A stretch of DNA of 64,000 nt from Apium graveolens. Lineage: Eukaryota; Streptophyta; Magnoliopsida; Apiales; Apiaceae. The notes beneath the pieces were generated by a model. That model saw only the letters and a list, made by a program, of their open reading frames with translations. It ran no database searches and was not told the DNA's origin. Position numbers and translations under genes: made by a program. This document shows, piece by piece, positions 20,000-32,671 of the stretch. Position 1 is the stretch's first letter. Every line of letters starts with the position of its first letter. The DNA lies in contig NC_133649.1 in assembly GCF_009905375.1 (NCBI RefSeq), positions 227,437,275 to 227,501,274 on the forward strand. Reading direction: 5' to 3'.

Positions 20000-21191
20000 T
20001 AGCTAAATTGATTATTGTTATATTGACGTGTGCTATGAATTTAAGACTTCAACATGTACATTGGTCCGTTTCTTAAAAAAATGTTACACATTTCCGGCTT
20101 GCGAGTATATTATTCACCTTACTAGGTAGCGGCTCCCAAAACAGCCTTTTTTTTGTGGAAGGCCAATAATAACTCTGAGATATGTCATCGGCCAGTCACC
20201 AATTGCGCAGTTTAGAAATTTGATCCCTTTTGCAAAAGATAGCAACCCGATCCCCACGAGTACAATTTACTCTTTGTAAAACAAATTTCAAGTCCCGAGA
20301 GTAGTCGGAAACATCTCAACATCATTGTTAATGGATCGTATGTCATCCCTAAATTTACATTCTCAAAAACATGTTATTTTGATGTCCTTTAAAGATTCAA
20401 CTCATTTTTTTTATAATTACTACACCAAGCACTTTAACCCGTTAAATTGATGGGAGCTGACCCGAATTGATTTAGATGATGAGAGGAGATTTAACAAATA
20501 TAACATATCATTTTTTTATAATCTAAAATTGTACCATTTTTTCATAATCTAAAATTTTACCTAAAAAAAAGTACCCGTTAGAGTAATAAATAATTTACAT
20601 ATTTGATATATTTATAATAATAAATATTTTACGTATTAAATATGTTAGACTAAACTGCCAACTAGATTTTATATTTAACATGTACTCATGTTGAAGATTA
20701 TCCATGTTCACCGATACAATCGAAAGGAAGGCCCAGTGTACCAACTCAAATACTTTCTCAAAGTCAATTTTCGAAATCAACCCCAAGGCTTTACCCGTTT
20801 TTAAGTTGTGACAAACTTCATTTACAATTAAGACGCTTTTAGCCGTTTATCTCCTCTCATAAATTCAAACTGATTTTCACTAATCAATTTACCTATTGAT
20901 ATCGTAGGAATAACAACGAATCAGGTTCAGATCCAATATTATTAAATTTAAATTCACATTCAAATATTTGTTAATTATTCAAATTCAAATTCGTCGAATT
21001 TCGGATCATAATCAGATATATTTCGAGTATCCAAAATTACAATAATATAGTCAAATTAAATATTATTTATACATGCAAACACTATTAATTGCATTTAAAT
21101 ACTTAGCTAAAATTAAAATGTATTAATTAATAAGTAGTCAAACAAATTAAAAAACATAATATTTAGTACTTCATCACAAATGATTTTTTGT

Positions 21192-21420
21192 TAAAAATAG
21201 GCTTAATGGTTTTTTACTCCCTAAAGTATGGATCGTTATATCTATCGGTTCCAAAGTATAAAATCATACATTTTAACCCCTATAGTATTATGTATCGTTT
21301 CTTTTAGCCATTTTTGTAGAAAAATGATATATCAGCCAATATAAGAGGATAAAAACATCTTTTACTAAAAAAAAAGGTTAAAATGTATGAAAATCAATAT
21401 TATAGGAATTAAAAGATATT
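21192..21420 (+). repeat. Dispersed repeat family, copy 1
   Basis: Begins AGGCTTAATGGTTTTTTACTC and shares with the reverse complement of 44216-44412 several blocks: a TATGGA-CGTTATA-CTATC word, CAATAT-GAGG-TAAAAAC and ATACTATAG-GTTAAAA. Probably a MITE; its termini are not certain. Confidence 0.6.
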
Positions 21421-22243
21421 CATAATTGACTTGGAAAATGTTGTACTTTGTCAATTATAGTAAACTAAATGTTGCATAATGCAAATTAGCAACCATTCGC
21501 AGTCTCCATTGGCCCCATAATGCATAGTGCATTACCTTATTAATTAACCCTTGTCTTAGTTTAAACAATTATATTGCAAAAAATGGGTGATATCCCGGGA
21601 AACTCGATGCACGGAGTCACCGGCAGAGAGCTGTTCTGTCTTTCGCGGGGGCTTCATCTATGGTACCGACTGATACAACTGTTTTGATACAGACTCTTTG
21701 TTAAATATACTGTTTTGCAACTATCATCGGACCAACATTAGACGAGTATTCAGCAACACTGAAAGTGCTTACAATCAAATTCATTAATAACTTTTATTAA
21801 TATACGAAACCCTTTTTAAATGGTTCATTTTGGTATCACCGATTTTTGGTTTCATTTATTCATTAATATATATCTTATAATTCTACTTTTATATGTATTT
21901 TAATTCTACTAAATTTTTGATTACATCATTTATTCATGTTATACTTCTACATGTATTATGATTCTATTAAATTTGATTTTATTTTTGTATCTTATATTTA
22001 TACATGTAGTATGATTTTATTATGTTTAGTTTTATCTTTTGTTTCCTTATACTTCTACCTATTAAGTTTGGTTTTGTTTTTGTGTCGCCCTTTTGACTTT
22101 TAACCTTTGGGTTTTTAATTCCCTTTTGCTAATTCAATATATTACGTGTTTGGTTTTATCAATTTTTAATTTTACCCTTTTTTGAATTTCATTATAACTC
22201 TAAATGTATAATTTTTATCCTTATTTTACTTCTATATGACTTA

Positions 22244-22249
<6 letters not shown>

Positions 22250-22282
<33 letters not shown>
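22250..22282. repeat. AT dinucleotide microsatellite
   Basis: Uninterrupted alternating A and T of about 33 bp. Confidence 0.9.
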
Positions 22283-22287
<5 letters not shown>

Positions 22288-22391
22288 TACCCGTTTTAAT
22301 TGCAATTCTTATATTAATTTCAACTCAGTAATGTTATTTACCATATGAATCAATAGTAATGAAATAATAAAATTTTTGAAATCGTACAATA

Positions 22392-23005
22392 TGTTAGGTC
22401 ACACACACACAGTAGAGGGGGTGAATACAGTGTATAGTACACTCAAATCGAACTTAAAGAACTTAAGTAACAAAAAACAAACTTTATTGAAACAATAAAA
22501 TCTGTTACAATATGGAACTGTTACCTCTCAGTGATGAACAAATATCACGAGAGCTGCTAGGGTTATATAGAATAATAACTTCGATAATGATAACACTTAT
22601 AGTGTAAACCCTATGCATGTGTTTATATACTACACAGTTACAAGATAATCGCTAATTGATATGGAATATAATTCTGCTTCCTAAAATATATCAATCAGAT
22701 ATCTTCTATTCCAAGTATTCCATTCTTCACGGAATTCCTTCTTCATGCATATCTCTTCTTATGTTTATCTCGATCTTCTTTCCTTTAATCAGCTACTGTC
22801 CTTATCTGATTGTCCTTCAGCACTTAAGTTCTGATATCTATCTTCTGATGATTATTTCCTGATAATACAAGTACTGATATCCTTAAGTCCTGACTTCCAG
22901 TATAAGTACTGATCAACAGTTAAGTACTGATCTATCCTGTTCACACAAGATCTGAAAGCTAAACATAAAACATATTAGCCATGACATTATCAAATATATC
23001 TAACA
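22392..23005 (-). repeat. SIRE-like 3' LTR (614 bp)
   Basis: Plus-strand termini are TGTTAGGTC and TCTAACA. The right third carries at least five copies of an AAGTNCTGA-type word. It pairs with 35065-35680. Confidence 0.93.
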
Positions 23006-23020
23006 ATCTCCCCCAACTTG
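23006..23020 (-). other. SIRE-like polypurine tract
   Basis: On the minus strand CAAGTTGGGGGAGAT directly precedes the 3' LTR, the standard copia plus-strand primer. Confidence 0.88.
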
Positions 23021-23212
23021 TAAATTAACAAAATATACAAGTTAAACAGATATTTGATGATGTCAAAAATATTAAGTACAAATGCATGAGAAATAGACTA
23101 CATAACTACAACTTACAGTCCTTAAAGTTTTACCAATTTCAACTTCTGATAACAACTTCAATCTGTATATATATCAGAATTTAAGCAGTTGTAGATCTTC
23201 GACTTGGCTTCA

Positions 23213-26200
23213 TCATCTTCTGATCTCTCTGATGTCAGGAGTTGTTCTGAGATAGTTCTTCAACAAACATTTCTCAGCATATCTTAGTTCATCAATCATT
23301 CTCCTTTTAACACCTTTAAGCTCTGCAGTATCTTCACCAGTTTGAAAGATTGCAGCTCTGAGATCATTAATCTTTGCTTTCCTTAACTCCTGATCTAGTC
23401 TTATAACATAAGCTTTGTCAAATTCAAGATTGAATTCAAGTCCCTTAATACCAAGATACGTTCTGATTTGTGCAGTATTAGGCTTCATATCAACAATATC
23501 ACCATTGTGATCTCTGTACTTTGGAACATATCTGCTGTCAGACTTAACAGAATAAAGCCTTTTCTGTCTCTGAATCTGTTCTTTTAAGTAGTTTGCAGCA
23601 GTCTCTATTATTCTGTCATCCACTTGAAGTAAGAAAAGTACATGCTCCAATTCTTCAAAATACTTCAAAGGAATGGCATTTTGTCTTATATGATAAACCC
23701 TACCATCTGTCATGAAATACAACATGATGTATTCTTTCAAGTAGGTATGGTAAACCATCTGTACAGATTCCAGTTGATTCAATCTCTCAGGAGTTGCTCC
23801 AATACCTGGTTCACTCAAGGAAGTTGGATCATCGGTAGTGTTGTGTACTCTTCTTTCATCAGCACTTCCCAATCCAGTTTTATCTCTAGCTTCCTTTCCA
23901 GTAACTACTCTTGCTTCAAAACCACTTGGAGTAGTCTTCAAAGATTGAGTCTGTTTTGCTTTAGTGAATCCTGGTAGGAGTGTTTTAGATCTATTTTCTG
24001 ATATCAAGTTAACTTGAGCACTATCAGAGGTTACTTGCTTCTTCTGAATATCAGAACTTACAATTTCTTGACTCTGAACAACTTGAGCCATGTCAGAGGT
24101 TGTTTTAAGAACTTTTCTTGAAGTCAGAGCAAGATCATCTTTTCCATCAGTAATTTCTTCTTCCTCAGGAGGCACATAAGGCTTGTTAGGTTCACCAACC
24201 TTTTCTTTACCCTTGGATCTTGGATCTATCTGTGGTTGTGATCTAGCCAAAGTTTCTTCAGTATGTATCCTTTCTTTGATCACAATGCCTTTAGGTTTTG
24301 GAAGTAACTTTTTACCAGAAGCTTCAGATTTAGATGTGACTTTCTCTGATTTAAGTCTGGCTTCTTCTTCCTTTAAACTTTCCAAGTCCATCCCTGGATT
24401 TTCTTGAAAAAATAACTGTCTTGACATTTCCTCATCAAGATCTAGAAGTTCATCAGAACTTATCCTTTTACCAACAGCAGAAATTATTCTTTTCCCAGTA
24501 TCAGAACTTGTTCTGTGACTAGCTTGTCTTGATGTAAACCTTCTACCTGGACTATGACCACTACCCATTCCAGAGTTTCCTTGGTCATCTTTTCCATCAT
24601 CCTTTCCTTGCAGTGTCTTGTTGGTTTTGCATTTGGACTTAATTACCTTCTCCCCCTTTTTGGCATCAGCAGGTAATAAAAGAGAGATAAGTAGTTCCAC
24701 TGAGGTCTGGATTTCATTAAGTTGCGATTGCTGAGAAGCTTGATTTGTCAGAATTTGATCAATCTGAGCTTGTTGCTTCTCTTGAGTTTTCTCAATATAA
24801 GCAACCCTGTCAATGGTAGGTTGGAAGAACTTTTTCTTATCAATTTTCCAAACTTGTTCCTGTTTGATAAAGTTCTCCTGAATCTTGTGTAGCTCTGCAT
24901 GAGTGTTGGAATGAAGACCTTGTAGATGTTTAGTACTCAATGCAGTGACTCTAAGCTGGGTTTTAAAATCATCAGAATGTAACATTTCATCAGCTTTAGT
25001 CAAGTGCTCAGCAAGATGTAAAGCATTTGGAACACATGAAACTGAGTTCCATTCCTTAGTCCACTCCTGACCTGCAGGAGTTTCACTCCAAGGTACTGGT
25101 GCATCCCTGATAACAAACTCCTTTACCAGTTTAGACTTAGGAAGAGTCAGTGGAGGAGTATGTCCTGAAGGACCTGCTTCATCAGCATCTACAGTTATAG
25201 CAGCCTCACCAGTATCTCCAACATTTGCAGCATCAGAACTTAGAGAATCAGTATCTTCTGATAAGACAACAGTGTGAGTAGCAATGGAGGCTTCAGCATC
25301 CTCTAATTGCTGATCTGATACTAAGTTCTGATCAACAGCCATATCCTGATGCTTACCTAAAATATGATCATCAGCATCTTAATGCAGAGAAGGTGTTGGT
25401 GATAACTCAGGAGTTTGAACAGCATCAGTAACAGGTGTTGTGGAAGGATTATTTGCTGTTGGAGCTTCTAAGAAAAGTATTTCAGGCACAACCAGGTTCT
25501 GAATATCAATTTCAGCACTTGTGCCTGGATCAACAAGAGACACAGAAGGTGAATTAGCCTTGTCAGATACAGCTTCCTGAGATGGAGTTGATGGAGAAGA
25601 AGTGACTGGAGCAAATTCCTTGTCTTGTGAGATCAGAGATTCCTGATCCCCTTCCTTAGCTGCTTCCTCCTCATCATCTGAAACTGGCCTTTGTGCCCTC
25701 TGTTTCTTGTACTTCCTTGTTGATTTGGATTCCTTGGGAGTTTCAGGAACTGTCATACGTCTAAGCCTCTTGAGAAGCCTAGAACCCCCAATTGCAGAAT
25801 CCTTCTGAGAAGTTGCCTTCTCAGCTTCATCTACCACAGGTTCTGAAGAAGGAATCTGATCCTCAGAATCTGATTCATCTCTCAAAGTAATTCTCCTCCT
25901 CTTTTGAGGTGTTTGAGGAACAGTCTTTGTTCTCTTTGGCTTAGAGGATGTAGGCTTCACAATAGGTGCTGAAGAAGAAGGTTGAGCAGTCTGTGAAGTG
26001 GAGAGATAGGATTTGAGATAAGTTTTGAGGGTAGGTTGAGTAGAATGAGAGGTAGGTACTGAGGTTGATGGATTTTGGGTGGTTGGAGGTGGTTGAACAT
26101 CAGAGTAAACAGATCTATAGGTATCAGGATCAGCATTTACCAGGATCTGTTTTACAGACTTAGGAATCTGTAATGGTCTACCCATTTTCTTCTTAGTATC

Positions 26201-26986
26201 AGCATTTACCAGATCATTAAAGTACCTTTTTGCAACCTTAAAAGGTGGGGTTTGGGTGCTGACTAACTGAGGTTCATCAGTACAATAAGTGTGAATAAGT
26301 TGACAGAATCTAGCAAAATAAACAACATCTCGATCCTCTGTCATCCTATCCCCAATAAAACCAATTAAAGCAGTTGCAAAATCAAAATGAGTTTGATTGA
26401 TAATAGCATACCCGATGTGCTGACTCATAATGGGAATAACATCAAAATTCGAACATTTATTTCCAAAAGCTTTGGTGATGCAATCAAAGAAGAAACTCCA
26501 TTCTCTTCTGATATTAGCCCGTTTCAACTGTCCAAGTTTCGTCAGACTCTTTTCATATCCCAATGCAGCCATAAACTCCCTAAGGGCTGAGTCCTCTGGA
26601 ACTGAGAAAGTACAATCCTCTGGAAGATGTAAAGCCCTGCGTAATGTACCAGGAGTGACTACAAAAAATGAATCACCCACTTGGAAGATAATACTAGGAG
26701 TTCCACGGTTACCACCATCATCAAAAACGCCAGTCCTCCAGAACCTCATAACTTGTTGACTTGAAAATAATTCAGGCTGAGTTAAGGCGTACCCAACCTC
26801 ACTATGTGCAAGAAGATCTTGCACAAAGTGCAATTCAGATGGAGCTTCAGCATGATCAAGAATTGCAGCATAGTTGTTTGGAACAAACTTAGCTCCATCA
26901 ATGATTAAATCCTTTGGTGCCATGTGAAAAAATTTAGAGTTAAGTATGCCTGATAGGTGTTTGAAATAATATCTGTATGAAAACAA
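23213..26986 (-). CDS. 3' accessory protein of SIRE-like element (about 1257 codons, one stop)
   Basis: Two frames, 26986-25379 (535 codons) and 25342-23213 (709 codons), are in the same phase and separated only by TAA 25379-25381, so I read one long protein. The true start may be the later MAPKDLIIDG. The N-terminal third is globular (VGYALTQPELFSSQQVMRFWRTGVF; WSFFFDCITKAFG), then comes a Ser/Thr/Pro-rich region with basic patches. The second part has a Gln-rich coiled coil (QEKQQAQIDQILTNQASQQSQLNEIQ), charged linkers and a helical C terminus. Similar 3' ORFs accompany SIRE-like elements in other dicots as I recall. There is no signal peptide or membrane segment, so an envelope role is not supported. 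Function unknown. Confidence 0.7.
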
Positions 26987-27605
26987 CGGAAATAGTAAAG
27001 TGAAGGAGAGTAAAAGTAAGAAGAGAGATAGAAGATGAAGAAATTAAAAAGATTAAAGAAATCTTCTCTCTGCTGTACTTATACAAAAAAATATTACCGT
27101 TGGACACCTGTCAGACATGCAGTAATAACGGATAGTTACTGGGCTCGAGAAAACAGTAATCACGACTTACCCATTTGCCGAGTTTCAAGGAAAAACTGTT
27201 CCATTTATCAAGGGAAACAATTCAAATTTTAACCCATTATCACTGATTGAATTATTTATCACTGCAACATTAATATTCTGAAAATAAATCATGTTAAAAA
27301 TGACCGAGATAATGTCGATGAATAAGTGCTGACAGAGAATCAGAACTTAACTAAAAGTACAATTTAAATGGTCATCAGAATATCAATCAGGATTTATCAA
27401 CTCAAGATAAAATAACTCAGAGATACAATCTTGAAGTAAAAACAGTTTTCATTAATATATCAAGTCAATACATTTATAAAATGGAAATTACATCAATACT
27501 TATACAAGATTTTCCCTAAGCTTCTAATCCTAACATCAACAGCTTTAGTCCTGGCTAAGAAGCCTGACAAAGCTGAGGATGAAGAAGAACAGGAAGAAGA
27601 CAAGA

Positions 27606-27986
27606 TTAAGTCATCTTCCTCTTCCTATCTTCGACGAACAAGATGGCGAGTCGTATGATTCGCTCTTGCTGACGGATAGCTTCCCGCCTTTCCTCCTCCA
27701 GGCGCTCCAGATGGCGATGGTAATCCATCTCGAAGAATAGAAGGTGAGCCAGCACCTCCTGTGGGACAGAGTCCCAGATCTCCTCAGGAATGGCTGTTAT
27801 ATGCCACTCCTGCTGCCACTCGGCACAACTGAGCTCCATTGTGAAGGTTTGTGTGTTCAAAAACATGTTGTATCGAACCATTGTGTTTTTGACAGAAGAA
27901 GGAGGATAAGTGTGTGAGAAGAATGTGATGGAAAGACTGATGTGAAGTGGTTGCTTATATAGGCAAGAGAATGCCAAGAGACGCAA
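27606..27986 (-). CDS. Small accessory ORF of SIRE-like element
   Basis: 126 codons; the likely core (MELSCAEWQQEWHITAIPEEIWDSVPQEVLAHLLFFEMDYHRHLERLEEERREAIRQQ as a region) is a helical, charged coiled-coil-like peptide. It lies between pol and the long accessory ORF on the same strand. I do not recognise a family. It may be an upstream exon or an independent small protein. Confidence 0.45.
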   Translation of the reverse strand: MRLLAFSCLYKQPLHISLSITFFSHTYPPSSVKNTMVRYNMFLNTQTFTMELSCAEWQQEWHITAIPEEIWDSVPQEVLAHLLFFEMDYHRHLERLEEERREAIRQQERIIRLAILFVEDRKRKMT

Positions 27987-29307
27987 AGATATTTAATGCT
28001 GACAGGTAGAATTAATTCTACCTCGTCTCCCTAGACTTTGAAAAAGAATAACAGTCATTGGAAAGAGGAATCATGGTCTAGACCGCACAAGACACAAGAA
28101 ACAGTGGACTGTTCAAGTACAAAACCATTAATCCTAATCATAGTGACTATTAATCTTCCACTTCAACATATTTGAGTACAAACTGAGACTGTTATCAAAT
28201 TTTATTCAAAGATAAGCCAAGTAAAGGATTAGACTGAGAAATCAGAACTTAGACCTATACCAGAACTTAACAGTCATCAGAACATAATTTCTTAACTCGA
28301 AAAAGGAATGCCCATCTTAGTAAATCCTCACAAGTTCTGAGTTATGGACGTCAGAACTTAATCATCAGAACGTGTAACTTAGAACTTGTCCTCAGAATTT
28401 GTGCAATAAGGACACACTGACTGTTTATCGAAAATAACATAGACCACCACAGAAATTTTCATCATTCAGATGGAGTGATTAGTGTGTGCATTAAGCTAAA
28501 AACAGACAAAGAGTAAAGTCTGATTCACTGCAGTACATCTTAGAAATAAGGCATAACTAAAATTTTGCAAAAGATCTGTCATTGTCCTGAAACCGACTGA
28601 AGAATGAGTTTATGCTTGAGTCCACCTCAACTATTTTGTGCTAATTTTATGCATCTTTTGAAATTCTATTTTACAGTGGCTTCTCAGTGTAAGTGAGTCA
28701 CGACTGTTTATCAGAATTTATGCTATTTTCAGAGTATTTCTCCAGTAATCATAGAGTGTGAAAAGTCACCAAGAAAATATTTTGCTTTTCTGATGCATAT
28801 TTACTTAATACCAGCAATGCACTTGGGTCGTCCCTTCCACATTTTTACTCTAGATCTCAAAGGAGTACCTAATTTTATTCTTTGATCTTGTTGCTTTTTC
28901 TTTTGATAAGAGAGGTCTATCAGCACTTAGTGCATTCAGCAGTTTTACTAGTATCAGAACTTAACAGATGAGTAGCATTATTCTAATTTGTGACTTAGTA
29001 ATAAGATATACAAAGTGAACTTAACTAAGCTCAATTATCAGAATTTGCTAGTGTCATAAGATTTCCACTGAAATAATTACTTCTTCCATGGAATCATTTG
29101 TTTATTGAAGACTACTAGGTCAGTATCTAGCACAGTTATCCTCATAGGATTGAATAATTACTGAAACAGACATATCACTTATCAGAGTTGAGAAATATAT
29201 ATCAGACAACAGTCAGTACTTAAAAATATTTAGCAATTAAGCATAGAATACACAATGAGATTAATTTTGTAAATACTGAGCATAAAGTCTGATAACACAG
29301 AACAAGT
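27987..29307 (-). other. Spacer between pol and accessory ORFs in SIRE-like element
   Basis: About 1.3 kb without a frame. Its distinguishing trait is repeated occurrence of ATCAGAACTT-like words (near 28248, 28261, 28275, 28351, 28365, 28713, 28953 and 29036), the same word that recurs in the LTRs and coding parts. Confidence 0.6.
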
Positions 29308-31332
29308 CTAAGCAGATTTAGAGAAGGAACCTGAAACCATTCCAAGTTCATTTACCAATCTTGTAAAAGTAGCTTCACATAATGGTTTTGTGAAGATATC
29401 TGCCAACTGTTGATCTGTGGGAACAAAATGCAATTCCACTGTACCTTCATCCACATATTCCCTGATGAAGTGGTACCTGATGCTGATGTGCTTTATCATA
29501 GAGTGTTGAACTGGATTACCTGTCATAGCAATAGCACTTTGATTATCACAATAAATAGGGATTTTGAAATATGTTAACCCATAATCCAGTAACTGATTCT
29601 TTATCCAAAGAATCTGTACACAACAGCTTCCTGCAGCAATATACTCTGCTTCTGCAGTTGATGTGGAAATTGACTTTTATTTCTTGCTGTACCAAGAAAC
29701 CAATCTGCCTCCAAGAAATTGGCAGCTTCCACTTGTGCTTTTCCTGTCAATTTTGCAACCTGCAAAATCTGCATCTGAGTAACCTATTAGTTTAAAATCT
29801 GATTCTCTAGGATACCATAATCCCAGAGCAGCTGTTCCTTTAAGATACTTAAAGATTCTTTTTACAGCTGTTAAGTGAGGTTCTATTGGATCTGCTTGAA
29901 ATCTTGCACAAAGACAGGTAGCATACATGATATCAGGTCTACTAGCAGTTAGATAGAGTAGAGAGCCAATCATACCTCTATAGTCAGTAATATCTACTGA
30001 TTTACCGGTATCCTTATCCAGTTTTATTGCAGTGGCCATTGGAGTGGATGCACTTGAACAATCTTGTATTCCAAATTTCTTTAGCAAGTTTCTGGTGTAC
30101 TTGGTTTGACAAATAAAAGTGCCTTCCTCATTCTGCTTGACTTGAAGGCCCAGAAAATAGCTAAGTTCCCCCATCATACTCATCTGATATCTTGACTGCA
30201 TTAGTTTGGCAAACTTCTTGCAAAGTTTGTCATTTGTAGATCCAAAAATGATATCATCAACATAAATCTGGACCAGAAGTAAGTCCTTTCCATGATTGAG
30301 GTAGAACAGTGTTTTGTCTATTGTCCCTCTGTTGAATCCACTTTCCAGAAGAAACTGAGCTAAAGTCTCATACCATGCTCTAGGAGCTTGCTTAAGTCCA
30401 TAAAGTGCTTTATCAAGCCTGTAGACATAATCTGGATGTTTGGTATCTACAAAACCTGGAGGTTGTTCAACATATACCTCTTCCTCCTATTCTCCATTGA
30501 GAAAAGCACTTTTCACATCCATTTGAAAGACAGTAAACTTTTTGTGAGCAGCATAAGCCAAAAATATCCTTATGGCTTCTAACCTAGCAACTGGTGTAAA
30601 TGTTTCATCATAATCAATTCCCTCCTGTTGAGAATATCCTTTTGCAACCAGTCTTACCTTATTCCTTGTAATTATGCCATCACTGTCAGTTTTGTTTCTG
30701 AATACCCACTTTGTACCAACAACAGATCTATTCTTTGGTCTTGGCACTAGGGTCCAGACTTTGTTTCTTTCAAATTCATTCAACTCTTCCTGCATTGCTT
30801 GCACCCAATCAGCATCTTGAAGAGCTTCTTCTACTTTCTTTGGCTCAGTCTGAGAGAGAAAAGAATTGTATAGACACTCATTTGAAGTACCGGTTCTAGT
30901 TCTGACACCTGCATCAGGATTTCCAATTATCAAATCAGGTGTATGTGATTTTGTCCACTTCCTTGCAGATGGAATGTTTTCTCTAGAACTGTATGCTCCC
31001 CCATGATCCATGCTATCTTCATTTTCATTTTCTGATGCTCCCCCTGAAACTATGCTCTCTGAGTTGGATTCTTCAGAATTAAGATTTTCAGCATTATCAG
31101 AACTTGGCTTATCAGAACTTGACGAATCAGAACTTGAAGAGCCAGATGCATGTTCTGATGTTTCTTGAGATGTGGTAGGATCTTGAGTATGCTCCCCCTG
31201 CATAGGTGCATCTTCCTTTAACGTAGTCACCACAGTTTCAATAACATCAGAGTTTAATCTGTCATAGTTTGTAGTATCAGGACTTAAGACTGTCAGGATT
31301 TTCAGTATCAGAATATGAGTCTTCATTTTCAA
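29308..31332 (-). pseudogene. pol: SIRE-like reverse transcriptase and RNase H (two stops)
   Basis: One frame runs from 31332 to 29308 with stops at 30487-30489 (after [10 protein letters not shown]) and 29677-29679 (after VSWYSKK; CAA to TAA is likely). RT blocks: [30 protein letters not shown], then [11 protein letters not shown], the YVDDI catalytic motif in the stretch after the first stop (near 30260), and SYFLGLQVKQ. RNase H: YSDADFAGCKIDRKSTSG, then the TAEAEY and DNQSAI motifs, and HISIRYHFIREYV. It overlaps the integrase frame by 56 bp in a different phase, so a frameshift near 31280-31330 separates them. The acidic Ser/Glu-rich linker before RT is typical of SIRE-type elements. Confidence 0.85.
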
Positions 31333-32662
31333 ATCTCAGCTGATCATGGTCAACGAAATCTTTAAGACCAGTGATCTTCTTGTCATCAAAAGAGACATTG
31401 ATAGATTCCATGACCACTTTTGTTCTCAAATTATAGACTCTGAAGGCTTTTGTGGAAAGTGGATATCCAACAAAGATTCCTTCATCAGCTTTTAGATCAA
31501 ACTTTGATAGCTGTTCAGGATGAGTCTTGAGAACAAAACACTTGCATCCAAATACATGAAAATATTTCAGATTTGGCTTCTTTTTCTTCACCATCTCATA
31601 TGGTGTTTTTCCATGCTTGTTAATAAGTGTTGCATTTTGAGTAAAACAAGCAGTCTGCACAGCTTCAGCCCAGAAATAGATTGGAAGCTTTGCTTCTTCA
31701 AGCATTGTACGTGCAGCTTCAATGAGAGTTCTATTCTTCCTTTCAACAACTCCATTTTGCTGTGGAGTTCCGAGAGCAGAAAATTCCTGCTTTATTCCAT
31801 GGCTTTTGCAGAACTCTTCCATTATCAAATTCTTGAACTCAGTGCCATTATCACTCCTTAAAATTTTCACAGAATCTTTGACCATTTTATCCAGCTGTTT
31901 GACATGATCAATCAAGATAGATGCAGTTTCACTTTTTGTGTGCAAGAAATACACCCATGTGTATCTGGTTAACTCATCCACTATGACCAACGCATACTTC
32001 TTCTTTGCAATAGTCATGACATTTACTGGACCAAATAGATCAATATGTATAAGATGATAAGGCTCAAGAATTGATGATTCAGTCTTGCTCTTGAATGAAG
32101 ATTTTCTTTGTTTGGCTTTCTGATATGAATCACAAAGACCATCAGGAGCAAATACTGTGTTTGGCAATCCTCTCACAAGATCTTTCTTGACCAGTTCATT
32201 TATATTGTTGAAATTTAAATGAGAGAGTTTCTTATGCCAATTCCAGCTTTCTTCAATTGATGCTCTACTTAACAGACAGATTGCAGAGCCATCAGTACTT
32301 GTTGAAAGCTTAGCTTCATAAATGTTACCACGTCTATATCCTTTCAGAACAACTTTGCCTTTAGATTTACTCACAATTTCACAGTGTTCTTCAAAGAAAT
32401 CAACATGATAACCTCTGTCACAGATTTGACTTATACTCAGAAGGTTGTGTTTAAGTCCTGAGACCAGAGCTACTTCTTTAATGATGACATTCCCAAGATT
32501 GATATTGCCATATCCCAATGTTTTTCCAATGTTGCCATCTCCATAAGAAACACTTGGGCCAGCTTTCTCCACAAAGTCTGATAGCAGGGCCTTATTTCCA
32601 GTCATATGACCTGAACATCCACTGTCCAGAACTAGAATATTTTTCCTGTTGCCCTGCAATCA
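31277..32662 (-). CDS. pol: SIRE-like protease and integrase
   Basis: The protease motif [11 protein letters not shown] is at the N terminus. The integrase zinc region ([10 protein letters not shown] ... LCDSYQ) has Tyr where the last Cys of CxxC is expected, so one zinc ligand is lost. Core motifs: [17 protein letters not shown] and [10 protein letters not shown], with a GKTPYE segment after them. There is no ATG at the start; the frame is that of gag and is separated from it by TAG 32672-32674 and TGA 32660-32662, so readthrough, splicing at the nearby GATTGCAG, or decay must be assumed. The end is set by the frameshift into RT. Confidence 0.85.
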
Positions 32663-32671
32663 TAAAGACCA

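Larger units (their letters stand above)
20002..22386. other. AT-rich spacer
   Basis: About 2.4 kb without a credible gene. It holds a dispersed repeat (21192-21420) and an AT microsatellite (22250-22282). The 20930-21050 stretch of AAATTCAAAT-like words is low complexity. Confidence 0.5.

Noticed and set aside
22656..22862. A 68-codon frame that recurs identically at 35331-35537
   Set aside because: Both lie in the SIRE-like LTRs; identity is explained by LTR duplication and there is no coding signature.
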